A stretch of 64,000 bases of DNA from Nemertoderma westbladi. Taxonomy: Eukaryota; Xenacoelomorpha; Nemertodermatida; Nemertodermatidae. A program made the position numbers and the translations under genes. Below are positions 21,415 to 32,778 of this stretch, one piece after another. Location: contig JAUCBJ010002518.1 in the NCBI GenBank assembly GCA_032718475.1, forward strand, positions 18,498-82,497. The letters are read 5' to 3'. The notes under the pieces are model-generated. The model was not told the DNA's origin, searched no databases, and saw only the letters and a program-made list of their open reading frames with translations. Within the stretch, counting starts at the first letter, position 1. The number at the start of each line of letters is the position of its first letter.

Positions 21415-24400
21415 AGATCTATCACGGGTTTAAATAACTTTGATTTACTCGTCCGGGTTTTAGGTTTGACTTTTTCCGCTCCCTTGGCTTGTCTAATCTC
21501 AGCCGTGGTGAGATGAGGAGGCCATTCATCCTCTTCTTTACTCAGGAAGTCGGGTCCACCTAACCAGTCTGGAGTATCTATCAGTTATTGCGGGGTTGCT
21601 CCTCTAGAGGCGATGTTGGCTGGATTAATCGTCCCAGGGCAATGTCTCCATTGATCTACATTAGAGCGACTAAGTATAATGGCTACTCTGTTGGTAACGA
21701 AGACGCTGAACTGACAGACTTCGTTTGTTATATACTCCAGAACGAGTAAAGCATCAGTCCAATAGACAGTTTTCTCCAGTGGATAGTCAATCTGTTCTGT
21801 TACATTCTGGCCGATAGCTGTAGCGTATAGAGCCGCCTTTAACTCCACTCGAGGAACTCGTAATTTGTTGTTTATCAAGGCCTTAGAGGTGACCAAGGCA
21901 ACTTTAATTCCATCCGGAGTTTCAACCCTCAGGTAGGCTACTATACCTATTCCCATATCGCTGGCGTCTCCAAACACATGGAGTTGATAGGAATACGTGG
22001 GGAGAACGTGACCAAAATATGAACGTAAAATCGTAAAGTTCTTGATGGATGGTAGAGAATCTTCCCATTTCATCCACTTCTTTAGTAGTTCTCCCTTAAG
22101 TGGATCATCCCACGAGTGGTTTTCAAGCCACATTTGTTGCACCAAGCTCCGAGCGACTAATATAACTGGACTAATAAATCCCAATTGATCGAAATAAGTG
22201 CTCAGGATACTTAGACAAATCCGTTTAGTTCTAACTGGATTATCTCACTGTTTTAACTGGAAAAACAAGATATCTCTCTCCGTGTCCCATTTTAAACCAA
22301 GCGTCTTGGTTTCCGGAAGATCGTCCTTGATGAGGTCCAGATCTTTAACACCTCGGTCTTCTACCGGGATCGATTCCAGAAACTCATGGGAGTTACTAGT
22401 GAATTTGGTTAGCCGAAATCCACCGCGTTGCAAGCACTCCACCGTTCCCTTGGCAACATCAATGGCTTCTTCCACCGATGGGAGGGACTTTAAATTGTCG
22501 TCCATGTATATATCCCGTTTGATGTTGTCAATAACCGCTTTAGAGAAGGCATCTCGGTTGTTGTCGGCAGTTGTACGCACTACCGAACAAGCGTTCGTGG
22601 GGCTCGAGATGATCCCGAAAGCTTGGATGGTCATCCAGTACTCCACCGGTTTTCGGTTGAGGTCTCCTTCAGGCCACCACAGAAATCGTAGGCTGTCTCG
22701 ATCCCTATCCAGCACCTTGACTTGTAAGAACATGCCTTCTATGTCCGAAGCGAATGCGATAGAATATTACCGCAGTCCCAATAGTATTCCCAACAAGGAT
22801 TGGAGTAAGTTGGGTCCCGGCAACAGTTCGGAGTTCAGGGATTGACCCATATAAAGGGCGGAGCCGTCAAACACTACCCGGAATTCGTTGGCTTTACCAG
22901 GCTTGGGAACGTAATGATGTGTTAGATAATACGTTCTTTCCATTATGGGTGTTTCTTCCGGAACTCGCTCCGCATATCCTTTATCAATAAATTTCTTCAG
23001 CTGGGTTCTATACATTTCCCTGGCTTGATCGTTGGCAGTAAGACGCCGATGTAGTTGCGCGATTCTCTTTTCCGCTAAAGGTCGGTTATTTATAAAGGTG
23101 GGTTCTCGCCGTCGGAATGGAAGACCAATCTCATAGCGACCTTCATCCTTCAGATAATGGGTTGTCGTTTCCTGAATCTGCTTGGCTCTCTCTTCCTCGA
23201 CAGACAAGGCTTTGTTGTAGGAATTAGGCTCTACGGCTTCTTGAGTAAAGAATCGTACGGCGTGTTCATCACGGATTTTGTTATTGTATCGATCTATCAC
23301 TTCATTTAATTCGTCATTATAAGTAAATTGTCCGCCATGTTGATCGATGAGATGGCATAGGTTGACTTGGTTTAACCAAGTTTGGGTTTTGGTGAGGAGA
23401 TCGATTATGTTTTCCTCATCATACAGTTGATTAATGTCGTCATTATCTGAGGAGTATGGAGTTCCCTCAGTTGTGGTTTCTCCCTCACTGATTTCTTCTT
23501 CCCATTCACTCACCTGATGTACTCTCTCATTAGGGAGTCTTTCCATTAGAGTTCTACGGGAAGGTCCAGTGAAGTACCAACCTACTCTCGTTCTTCCCGC
23601 ATACGTTTGTAATGGTTGCGGTTTTTCTAATGTCTCAAGCGCTTCGTGCGCATTTTGGCCGATTAATATCTGCACCCCTGGATAGTCAGTGTTGAATCTA
23701 GGTATATTATGTTGCTGGGTAAAATGGTCTTCATCCCAGTTGTAAGGTTCCACTTGGCTAGTAGCAAAGTTCTTTATAGCCACCATTTTTACCGACCTTA
23801 CACTATGTTCTCCTAGTTCATCCTGGGGAGTGGATAACACACCCACGTAGTAATCTGTGGCTACTGTGGATTTCCAAACCTGCATGATTCCTGAAAGGTT
23901 CAACTTAGTTCGGAACTTGGCTTGTCCAGCAAAGATGTCTTCGGCTAGTTCTTTGTCGATGAATCTACCTGTGCTGCCGGAGTCAAGTAGGGCGTTTACT
24001 ATCAGGCTCTTCCCTAGCCCATGGACTCTCAGCTGCACCACAGGAAATTCCCGGATTCCGACAGAGGAAGTTGGCGCTTTCCAAGATGGTTGTCGGTCCG
24101 GAATAGTCAGTTTAGGATTTTCCACCTCCGATTCAGTCTCGTACGTAAGTGCTCGATACACAGCGGTGTTTATCATATAACAGGATTCATTTTCGTCGGA
24201 GAATTCGTCCGTGTAGAATCCTTCCATCTCAGAACTGTGGTCAGTGTCGATCACATCACTGAATTGGACATGTAGTTCAGGCTCACTTACCTGACTCGTG
24301 CGGGTTCTGTCAAATTCTGTGTGCAGCAAGATGTGATGTTTCGCGCCGCACTTAGCACACCTCGCGTCTGAGTAACAGGTCCGTCGTTGGTGTCCTCGTC

Positions 24401-26177
24401 TGAGGCAATTATAACACAACCGCTTATCCCACATGACATCACGTCTATCCTTAAGGGATTTCTTCAAGAATTCATCACACCCACTCAAGCGATGTGGCCC
24501 GTCGCACAATGCACATTTGGGTTTGATGTTACTTACTTTAACATGTGTTGTGTTGTGCACACTTGTTCTTTCCTCTGGCTTTCTTCCATGAATTCTCTTA
24601 GGAGACGTAGGAGGAGTTGTTACCTGATCTCTCCTGTCACTGGTTCGAGACTTAGATTTACTTACGTCTTTCCTCATTTTATTGACATAATAAGATCTTT
24701 CAGTGTCCTTACCGCTATTCTCCTCGTATGAGGTTTGGCTTTCGCCATCGTCCGTATAACACACTGGTGTTACCTTTCTCCTAGAAACGGGTTTTTCACT
24801 CACCTTACTCTCTGGTGTCTTCTCTCTGGACTGCTTTAGGAGCTGTAATCTTACCTCTCCATTTAAGAATGACATAAGATCAGCCATGGTAGGGTCTCTT
24901 TGTTGCTGGTCCATCATATAGAGAACCTTGTTGTCCCAACGATTACCTACTCCACCCTTTGGCAAAATTGGCAAAGTAGATGCTACGGCTCCAACAACCA
25001 TAGAACTCTGATATTCTTGAGACTTACCTAACCAATCTAGCTGTCTACAGATCTCTTGAATCTCATTGGAAAACTCTATAATCGCGCTGCTAAGAAACTT
25101 TCGGGGCGCTACTAATTTCGCATATAAATACCTAGCTATGTTAGTCCTATTACCATACCTGATGTTTAGTGTATCCCAAACTTGTCTTAATCCATCTGGA
25201 TGTCCAATAAACTTTAACGCCATTAACTTGGGAGGTCCTTCCAAGCACTCGGTGAGGAATCTAAGTTTCTCTCTGTTAGATAGTACAGAGTTCTGTATGT
25301 TATCTTTATAATATTCATTAAAAGGTAACCATTTCATCTCATATCCATTAAACTTGACGACCTCTCCCACCTTTACCGCTTGACGGGCTTCGGTTCTAGC
25401 CATTTGACGTGTAAAACTTTCTTGAGCCATCGTATTATTTAATATCGAGTTATCGGTATATAAATTTCTCGGATTATGATCAGATCTGTATGGGATATCA
25501 TTATCAACGGGTTTATAATTACCCTTAATAGGGTTTACTATAGGAGTTTCTACTTCACTAGTAGTATAGATGCGTGTAGGCTCCACACCTTGCGCATGAA
25601 ATATTTCAGATCTAATGGGTTGACACATTGTTACATGGGGTGGTGGTATACCCATTTGTATATTTACTAATTTATCGCGCTCTAAAGCGATACTTTGTTG
25701 TACTTCTTGTAACTCTAACCTACTCTCTCTCACTGTTCCCTTTAACTGCTGCACAGTACCTTCCAATTCTCGGACCTGCTGTGAAGACCTTTGTCTATGG
25801 TCTTCCAGTTGCCCGAGCAGGCGGTTCATCCCCCGCCGTCCCTTGTCCACCCACTCAACCGCTGAAGCGGGAGCCGCCAACATAGTAGCGGGGTGACGCG
25901 TAGGGACGACGGGAGACAAGTCATTTATGTCTTGCTCGGCGTCCAGGACCGGATGTGGTTCCGGGGCTTGTCTACTGGGCACAGGTAATTTAGTACTGTG
26001 CAAAGGGAATTTAGAGTTAGGTTCTGGAAGTACAGGGGTCTCCATCACCGGAGTGGCTTCCATGACAGGCCTAATTATTTCAGGCTCATCTACTATAGTA
26101 GGGAGTCTTTCTACTCTAATAATTTGGTCTGTAGGTTCTTGATTACTTAAGTCTACATTAGCTAGTTGCCTTCTCAC
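21415..26177 (-). pseudogene. Element A gag-pol: DUF1759, zinc knuckles, protease, RT, RNase H
   Basis: One minus reading frame runs from 26177 to about 21415, interrupted by TAA at 22767-22769, TGA at 22245-22247 and TAA at 21585-21587. In the first 1136 codons are a coiled coil (about 105-175), DUF1759 (about 275-420, FNGYEMKWLPF), zinc-binding clusters (CALCDGPHRLSGC, CYNCLRRGHQRRTC, CAKCGAKHH, about 555-620), an aspartic protease (LLDSGSTGRFI, about 730) and the start of reverse transcriptase (HHYVPKPGKANEFRVVFDGS). Then follow the catalytic YMDD segment (22733-22245) and RNase H (22184-21585; FGDAS, VPRVELKAA, YWTDA). This is the BEL/Pao order. The few clean nonsense changes suggest moderate age. 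Confidence 0.9.
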
Positions 26178-26179
26178 CG

Positions 26180-26945
26180 CAGGAGGTAAATTGGGTAACT
26201 TCTGACGGTGTGGCGTTCTTCTACATCTGCTTGTATGAGATTTATTACCTTTCCCCTCGGGATCTGTTGTATCACCCTCATCGGAGGAGGTAAATCCCTG
26301 TCTTCTGGGAGTAGATTAACTCAGTATTTGCATCTGAGTAGCTGTCCTTTGTTTCTTCAAGTAATCTTGTTTCGCCTGAAGGTTCTCCAGCTCTAGTTGG
26401 GTAGTCGCTTCAGACGCCTTCTGTTCTGTCTCTGCCACTGCCGCCTTTCTTTCAGCCTCTGCAGCTGACGCCTTCCTCTCAGATTCTGCCGCTGCCTCTG
26501 CCGCTGCCGCTTTTCTTTCAGCCTCTGCAGCCGATGCCTTCCTTTCAGATTCTGCCGCTGCCACTGCCACTGCCGCTGCCGTTGCCACTGCCGCTGCCGC
26601 TGCCGCTGCCGCTGCCGCTGCCGCTGCCGCTGCCGCTGCCGCTGCCGCTGCCGCTGCCGCTGCCGCTGCCGCTTTTCTTTCAGATTCCGCAGCTGCCGCC
26701 TTCCGCTGCTGCTGACCTTCGGTCTTCTATTTGCCTTTTCTTTATCTGCTCTTCTTGGTCCATCGCTATGAGGATGCTTTCATCAAATTTAACCTGCTCC
26801 GCAGCTAATATTTCCGCATCTAACGAGTCCAACACAAATTTGGCTCCCTCACTATTAGGGTGAAGTCCAGCTAGCCGTCTCCTTAGCTCTTTGTCACCTA
26901 TAAATCGTTGATAGTCCGACAGATAGATGTCAATAGCATCCTTCT
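26180..26945 (-). pseudogene. Element A gag middle part, Ala/Glu-rich
   Basis: Continuation of A's gag after the B insertion. From 26945 it reads DAIDIYLSDYQRFIGD..LRRRL, closely matching element C's gag at about 63120-63190. It then enters an Ala/Glu/Lys coiled coil (AESERKASAAEAERKAA) and stops at 26316. Inside is a pure CCGCTG hexanucleotide run (about 26560-26672, plus strand) that lengthens an alanine tract and probably broke the frame. Confidence 0.75.
26560..26672 (+). repeat. (CCGCTG)n microsatellite in element A gag
   Basis: About 18 nearly perfect hexanucleotide copies. On the coding (minus) strand they give repeated Ala/Ser codons within the coiled coil. Confidence 0.9.
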
Positions 26946-27475
26946 TGTTAGCTTATTCAATCCCGCTAACACCCCATAAAGTTATAAGCCGATAAGCAAT
27001 ATTGGGAGCCACGAGATTGGGCAATTAACCAACTCGTGCCATCCCAATAAGAGTGGGAAGGAAGCACACAATAAAGGGTCAGGGGCCAAACCCCTAACCC
27101 AGAGAGTACAGGTGGAGTGAACGGGAACACTCCACGGGGCGCCAACAAGGGTATCAACCAATCAGAGGGGGGCAAGGCATCGATTAGGTAGTAATTAGGC
27201 CAACCGTGCAATATAATCAGTAACCTATTAATCAGTAATTCAGTTATCTCAATGCAGTAGTGCTAGCATAGGTTAGTTAGTTTAGATAGGGGAGCACGGG
27301 ACTTTTAGTTACCGTATCCCGCCTTCCACATATCTATATCTATATCTTATACCCATCAGTTATTATACACCAAACATCAGAACTCATTCACTGCTTTCGT
27401 TTACTCTTTATACACGGCGGGGACGCGTAAACTAAAATACCGGATAAATCGGGATCCCTCCTGGATCCCGTCACA
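26946..27475 (+). repeat. 5' LTR of element B
   Basis: 530 bp, TG...CA. It contains CAACCAATCAGA (CCAAT box), a TATATC-rich stretch near 27340 as a promoter candidate, and a terminal stem GGGATCCCTCCTGGATCCC. It differs from the 3' LTR by G/C near 27166, T/A near 27257 and A/T near 27436. Confidence 0.95.
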
Positions 27476-27581
27476 GTAACTAAAATCTAGTTGCCGCCCT
27501 AGCTAAACTGTAAAAGTAACTAAAACCAGCTGCCGCCCCAGATAAAAGCCAAACCACCAGTCACCAATCTGCAGAAGAGAG

Positions 27582-28567
27582 ATGAGCCAGTCAGGTGAAT
27601 CGACACCGCCGCGGACCCCGGACGACGATCTAACGATCCGCGAGGCCACGGCGAGACGATACGAACCCACGACGCCGGTCGATGCTACGCCGACCACGTC
27701 GACGCACGTTGACGCCACGTCGATAACGAGCGACCCGGCGAACCAAGATGTGGGGGGTCGTCTACAAAGAGGGGACGAGTCGGGAGTCGAAAGGGAGAAA
27801 GACGAGGTCAACGTACCGATGTCGCCGGCCAGCCACAGGCCGAGGACGACGAACGGTCCACCGGAACGGCGACGGTGGGGCCGTCGGTACGACGTCGGAC
27901 CCGGAGAGATGGAGGAGAGGTCGGCGACGAGGACGTCGGGGTTTCCGATCGACTTCGACGGGCCTACAACGCGACCCGGGAACTACTAAAGGAGGCCAAG
28001 GAGGGGGCGAGGATAGACGAGGTCAGGATGACAAAGGGACTAGGTGAGTCGAACAGATACTTTGATCACCTAGTGTGTTCTGGGCAGAGAGAACTGGCCG
28101 GGGAGAGAGCGAGAGGGGTTGCCTTCGAACTGTTTGGGCTATGGGAACGTAGGGGTATGGGGCCTGGTGTAGTGTACATAGGGCCATACTTAGTCGATGC
28201 CAGGGAAGTTAAGTTAGTGGGTTGGAAGAGACATGGGGAGGGCGAATCCGAGGTTAACTCCGAGGATTCGGTCTCGTCGGTCGGAGGAAGTTCTGGGAAG
28301 CGGGGGAAAGTTAGTAGGACGGAGGGGCGACGGGAGTCCGTCGCAACCGATAAGTCTGCTACATCCTCCGCAAAAGAAAGAAGGGTGCGAGAGAGTGAAC
28401 GCGTGGCGTATAAATTAGAAAAGGCGGCGGCAGAGCGGAAACAGTTAGAGGGGCAATTGAGAGAGCAAACCGCATTATTAGAGTTGGTAAGGGAGGATAG
28501 AGAGAGAACAACAGGGGCAACGGGAAACACACCAGGGAAGGTGAAAGGGCGAGAAGTGGGATATTAG
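27582..28567 (+). CDS. Element B gag, N-terminal part, in two frames
   Basis: The first ATG after the LTR opens 27582-27989 (135 codons, Thr/Pro/Asp-rich, MSQSGESTPPRTPDDD). A second frame, 27875-28567 (230 codons), overlaps by 115 nt in the -1 frame and carries the better conserved-looking part (LRRAYNATRELLKEAKEG..., AYKLEKAAAERKQLEGQL coiled coil). Either a mutation or a -1 frameshift joins them. The second ORF ends exactly where an LTR fragment begins (TATTAG from the LTR supplies the stop), so gag's zinc-knuckle and DUF1759-equivalent regions have been lost. Confidence 0.6.
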
Positions 28568-28877
28568 CCAATGGGGGGACAGCATCGACTAGGTACAGTA
28601 ATATGGCCAACTGTGCAGTACATATATTACCTGTTGGTGCTTCCCTATTCAGTTTAGTTTACTCAGTCAGATCAGTAGGGTGGAACGGGGACTTCTGTCA
28701 CCGTCCGCTACCGCCATCATACTTATTACCTGTTGTGTCATACTATACTATATATCTCAGACTATTATACCTTTATACATATTACCGAACATCAGAACTC
28801 TTTTACCTTTCACACACGGCGGGGACGCGTGGATAGAAAACCCAACGGATAAACCGGGATCCGTAGATCCCGTCACA
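28558..28877 (+). repeat. 3' part of a related LTR fused inside element B
   Basis: From GGATATTAGCCAATGGGG to CGTCACA, matching the last 320 bp or so of the solo LTR at 42284-42842 better than B's own LTRs. It replaces the gag C-terminus, protease and most of RT. The pol frame opens right after it (stop TGA at 28879-28881, open from 28882). Confidence 0.8.
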
Positions 28878-28881
28878 GTGA

Positions 28882-31497
28882 CAGAACAGATCAGATACAG
28901 GGCGCGAGGTTCGCGACATCCTAAAAGGATTCGGCTTTAACCTGACAAAATTCCAATCCAGTTCGGAAGAATTTATCAAAGCCATAGAGGACAGGAAACC
29001 AGAATCGACCATGGATAACCCCACAACAGCCAAAGGGCAGGACATGGCGATTAAGAGAACAGAATCTCAGCAGAAGGCATTGGGAATCGTGTGGGATAGA
29101 AAGACAGACGAACTGAAGTATCAGCTGAGCCAGGAGGGCGCAGACATCCACACAAAGAGGGGCTATGTATCGTATATAGCAAGGATATACAATCCCCTAG
29201 GCCTAGCATCCCCATTATTAGTCACGGGGAAACAGATACTCAAGAGAGTATACAAATTGAAAGATGAGTGGGACGTAGAGGTACCAGAGGAAATCAAGAA
29301 ACAGTGGAGCAAGTGGACAGGAAACCTGGAGAAGATGGGAACATACAACATGCCAAGGGTGTATTTCCCGGATGGGAACATGACGAATCTGGACCTACAC
29401 ATGTTCTCCGACGCGTCGTTGGAAGCGTACGGAGTGGCACTCTACTTAGTACAACGAGAGGGGGCTCATAAGCCAAGGCTAGCCTTTAGCAAAGCAAAGT
29501 CAACGCCGCCAGATTCAGCATCAGTTCCCAAGTTAGAATTGACAGCTGCGAGACTAGGAGTAAGAGCCACAGCCTACCTAGTGGATACTATTCCCAACAT
29601 AGTGGAGACACACTACTGGACGGACTCCATGGTAGTGCTTGGTTGGCTACACAACGAAAAGACGAGATACCCGATGTTCGTCGCGAATAGAGTGGACGAA
29701 ATAAGGGCGAGCACAGAACTGGAACTGGGGTGGCACTACTGCCCAACAGACGAGAACCCAGCGGACTTGCTGTCGAGGGGCGTGGAACGCCACACTTTCC
29801 TGAAGAAGGAAGTATTGTGGCAACATGGGCCACAATTTCTGAGCGATAGGGAGGCCTGGCCGCCGATGAGGAAGGTGGACCCGGGCTCGGAAGTAGTATC
29901 AGAAGGAGAAGAGGGAGACTCAGAGGGAGAAGAGATATACTCCCAGATGGCGAGGGAGATTAGGGACGTGCAACTGTGCAGGAAAGGAAAGGAACTGTGC
30001 GATAACCCGACGGATAAACTCCTCAGCTACAGTTCTAGTTGGTATAAAACCAAGAAACTAGTGGCGTACTGGAGAGCCTTCGGAAATTTCCTTGCGGGAG
30101 TCGGCAAGGACAAGAAGATCAGGACAACCATAGATCTGGAAGGAGCGGCCAAGGCAGTGATCCGCTATGAACAACGGAAGAACTACGGCGACGAGGTGGA
30201 ACGCGTCGGTAACCAACAGCACCTCCGACGGGATAGCGAGCTGATTACGCTGTCGCCACAACTCAATGACGACGGGATTCTAGTAATGAATTCTAGGGTG
30301 GGATACAACAACAGCATAGTCGTACCACCGAAACCCATCATCATTCCCACAGGATCGCCAATAGTCCACCAGATTATATGGGACTCCCACAAATCGATAT
30401 TGCATGGGGGCACCAACCGAACCCTCACAGAGATAAGGAGGACCTATTGGGTCAAACAATTAAGGAAGAAGGTTAAAGTGGTAGTGGGGCAGTGCCAGAC
30501 CTGCCGACGAGCGAAGAAGGAGCGAGCCATACAGGAGATGGCGCCACTACCGGCGAGTAGGGTAAGACAGCACGACCCGCCATTTACGCATTGCGGTGTG
30601 GACATGTTCGGGCCGATAAAGATCAAAGTGATGCGACACACGGAGAAACGCTACGGCATTATCTTCGTATGCAACAATACGCGGGCGGTAGGGATAGAAC
30701 TCGCCCAAGATGCAACCGCATCAGCGTTCATTAACGCCTTGGAAAGATTTAGGGACCGCAAAGGTGGGACGATCGCAGTGATATACAGCGACAACGGCAC
30801 CAACTTTGTGGGCGCAGAGAGTGAGATGGCAGAGGCCTTGGACATCTTGGAGGGGGAAGAAGTCAGGGCAGCCATGAGACGACGACAAGTAAAGTGGGAG
30901 AGAAGGACGCCTTATGCACCACATACACTAGGATGCGTCGAGAGACTAGTGGGCAGTTCAAAGCGTCTAATGATGAAGCTAATGAATACCCACATGGTCA
31001 CTGAGGACGTCTTACGGACAGTACTTGCGAAGTGCGAGGGGATCATTAATAGCAGACCGCTATATCCGGAGAATGATGACCCTGAGTCACTAGACGTGCT
31101 AACGCCTAGCCATTTCCTGATGGAAAGGCCAGCAACCATCGATATGCGGGGTGTAGACCCAGACGACATACACTCCCGCCAAAGTTGGAAAGTCGCTAAA
31201 GCGATAAGCGCAGAGTACTGGAGGAGGTGGGTCGAGGAATACCTACCCACCCTCCATAAGCGAAGCAAGTGGAGGAAGCCGAACAGGGAGTTAAGAGAGG
31301 GAGATCTCGTAATCGTTACGGATGATACTATCATCAACAACCAATGGCGGTTGGCGAGAGTTGTAGGCACCTACTCCGACGAGGACGGAAGAGTCCGATC
31401 GGTAGAAGTGCGGATAGGTGGAAAGATAGGTGCGAAGGACAGAAAAACTTACAGGAGAGCTATAGGTAAATGCTGTCTATTGGAAGGGGCACCTTAG
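28882..31497 (+). CDS. Element B pol: RT C-terminus, RNase H, integrase
   Basis: The frame is open from 28882; the first ATG is at 29011 (828 codons). It begins in the last RT region (LTKFQSSSEEF; the YMDD core is absent). RNase H residues are D134 (FSDAS), E176 (KLELTAA), D205 (YWTDS) and the PADLLSRG motif. The integrase has an H2C2 zinc-binding region (from about 452, CQTC) and the DDE triad D531 (GVDMFG), D594 (YSDNGTNF) and E644 (CVERLVG), numbered from 29011. A DUF5641-like C-terminus (about 730-825) follows. This order is diagnostic of BEL/Pao. All catalytic residues are intact. How it is translated without RT and gag fusion is unclear. Confidence 0.9.
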   Translation, partial: QNRSDTGREVRDILKGFGFNLTKFQSSSEEFIKAIEDRKPESTMDNPTTAKGQDMAIKRTESQQKALGIVWDRKTDELKYQLSQEGADIHTKRGYVSYIARIYNPLGLASPLLVTGKQILKRVYKLKDEWDVEVPEEIKKQWSKWTGNLEKMGTYNMPRVYFPDGNMTNLDLHMFSDASLEAYGVALYLVQREGAHKPRLAFSKAKSTPPDSASVPKLELTAARLGVRATAYLVDTIPNIVETHYWTDSMVVLGWLHNEKTRYPMFVANRVDEIRASTELELGWHYCPTDENPADLLSRGVERHTFLKKEVLWQHGPQFLSDREAWPPMRKVDPGSEVVSEGEEGDSEGEEIYSQMAREIRDVQLCRKGKELCDNPTDKLLSYSSSWYKTKKLVAYWRAFGNFLAGVGKDKKIRTTIDLEGAAKAVIRYEQRKNYGDEVERVGNQQHLRRDSELITLSPQLNDDGILVMNSRVGYNNSIVVPPKPIIIPTGSPIVHQIIWDSHKSILHGGTNRTLTEIRRTYWVKQLRKKVKVVVGQCQTCRRAKKERAIQEMAPLPASRVRQHDPPFTHCGVDMFGPIKIKVMRHTEKRYGIIFVCNNTRAVGIELAQDATASAFINALERFRDRKGGTIAVIYSDNGTNFVGAESEMAEALDILEGEEVRAAMRRRQVKWERRTPYAPHTLGCVERLVGSSKRLMMKLMNTHMVTEDVLRTVLAKCEGIINSRPLYPENDDPESLDVLTPSHFLMERPATIDMRGVDPDDIHSRQSWKVAKAISAEYWRRWVEEYLPTLHKRSKWRKPNRELREGDLVIVTDDTIINNQWRLARVVGTYSDEDGRVRSVEVRIGGKIGAKDRKTYRRAIGKCCLLEGAP

Positions 31498-31599
31498 CAA
31501 AGCTAGAGGATATTTTAGTCGTCCAAGTTTTGGACTGAGGGGGGTGGGATTGAGGGCGAGACGCCCTTCCCACAAACAAAATAATAAAATAAAATAAAA

Positions 31600-32300
31600 A
31601 AAATAGTACATGGTAGGTACGCAGTTAGTAGGCAGAGAGTTAGTTAGAAGGTACGTAAGTACCTAGTTAGTTAGTTAGTTAGGAGGTACGTAGTACCGCC
31701 AGTTAGAGAGTTAGTTAGAGGGTACGTAAGTACCGTTAGTTAGTTAGTTAGTTAGGAGGTACATAGTACCGCCAGTTAGAGAGTTAGTTAGAGGGTACGT
31801 AAGTACCGTTAGTTAGTTAGTTAGTTAGGAGGTACATAGTACCGCCAGTTAGAGAGTTAGTTAGAGGGTACGTAAGTACCGTTAGTTAGTTAGTTAAAGA
31901 GTTAGAGGGTACGTAGTACCGATAGTTAGTTAGAAGAGTTAGAGGGTACGTAGTACCGATAGTTAGTTAGAGAGTTAGAGGGTACGTAGTACCGATAGTT
32001 AGCTAGAGAGTTAGAGGGTACGCAGTACCGATAGTTAGTTAGAAGAGTTAGAGGGTACGTAGTACCGATAATTAGTTAGAGAGTTAGAGGGTACGTAGTA
32101 CCAATAGTTAGCTAGAGAGTTAGAGGGTACGCAGTACCGATAGTTAGTTAGAGAGTTAGAGGGTACGTAGTACCGTTAGTTAGAGAGTTAGAGGGTACGT
32201 AGTACCGATAGTTGGAGTTAGAGTTAGAGGGTACGTAGTACCGTTAGTCAGAGTTAGAGTTAGAGGGTACGTAGTACCGTTAGTTAGAAGAGAGAGAGTA
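31600..32300. repeat. GTTAGTTAG/GGTACGTAGTACC minisatellite inside element B
   Basis: Units of about 36 bp (and about 68 bp in the first third) alternate TTAG repeats with GGTACGTAGTACC or GGTACGTAAGTACC, short hairpin-forming palindromes. It separates pol from the 3' ORFs. Confidence 0.9.
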
Positions 32301-32778
32301 AGAGGTAAAAAGGGGTATATAAGATATAGATATTAGTTAGCAGTTAGTAGCGAGAGGGGGGCATATGAGTACAGCTGGGTAAATCGTGTGGCCACACGAC
32401 GTATACTGCTGTACCGCATAGACCCACAGGGTAGGCCAGAATGTGGATTAGAGAATAGAGTAATCCATAGGCAGTAGTAAGTTGTAGGACAGTAGAATCA
32501 AAGTAAATAAAATAAATAAATAGAATAGGGCTGAAAATTGTAAAATAGTGGCAACACAAGGGAAGTTATTCTAGAACATAATAAAAGTAACGGACAGAAA
32601 TCGAAATTAGGGTGTATTTACTAGCTTCAAAATTAATTAGGAATAATTTAGGTTAAAAGGCGCAGTTAAGTAGGAAGTAGGCCATTATCGAACTGTACAG
32701 AACATCCTAGACACATCACTCATCTGTATTGCGCCTTGGTAAGGCACCACCTTGCAGGTGAGCGAGTGAACGTTCGGA

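Noticed and set aside
26534-26863. Plus-strand Leu/Pro repeat ORF
   Set aside because: Antisense shadow of the CCGCTG run in element A's gag.
26966-27211. 81-codon minus ORF, repeated exactly at 36052-36297
   Set aside because: It lies wholly in element B's LTRs, antisense to the element, and is identical only because the LTRs are.
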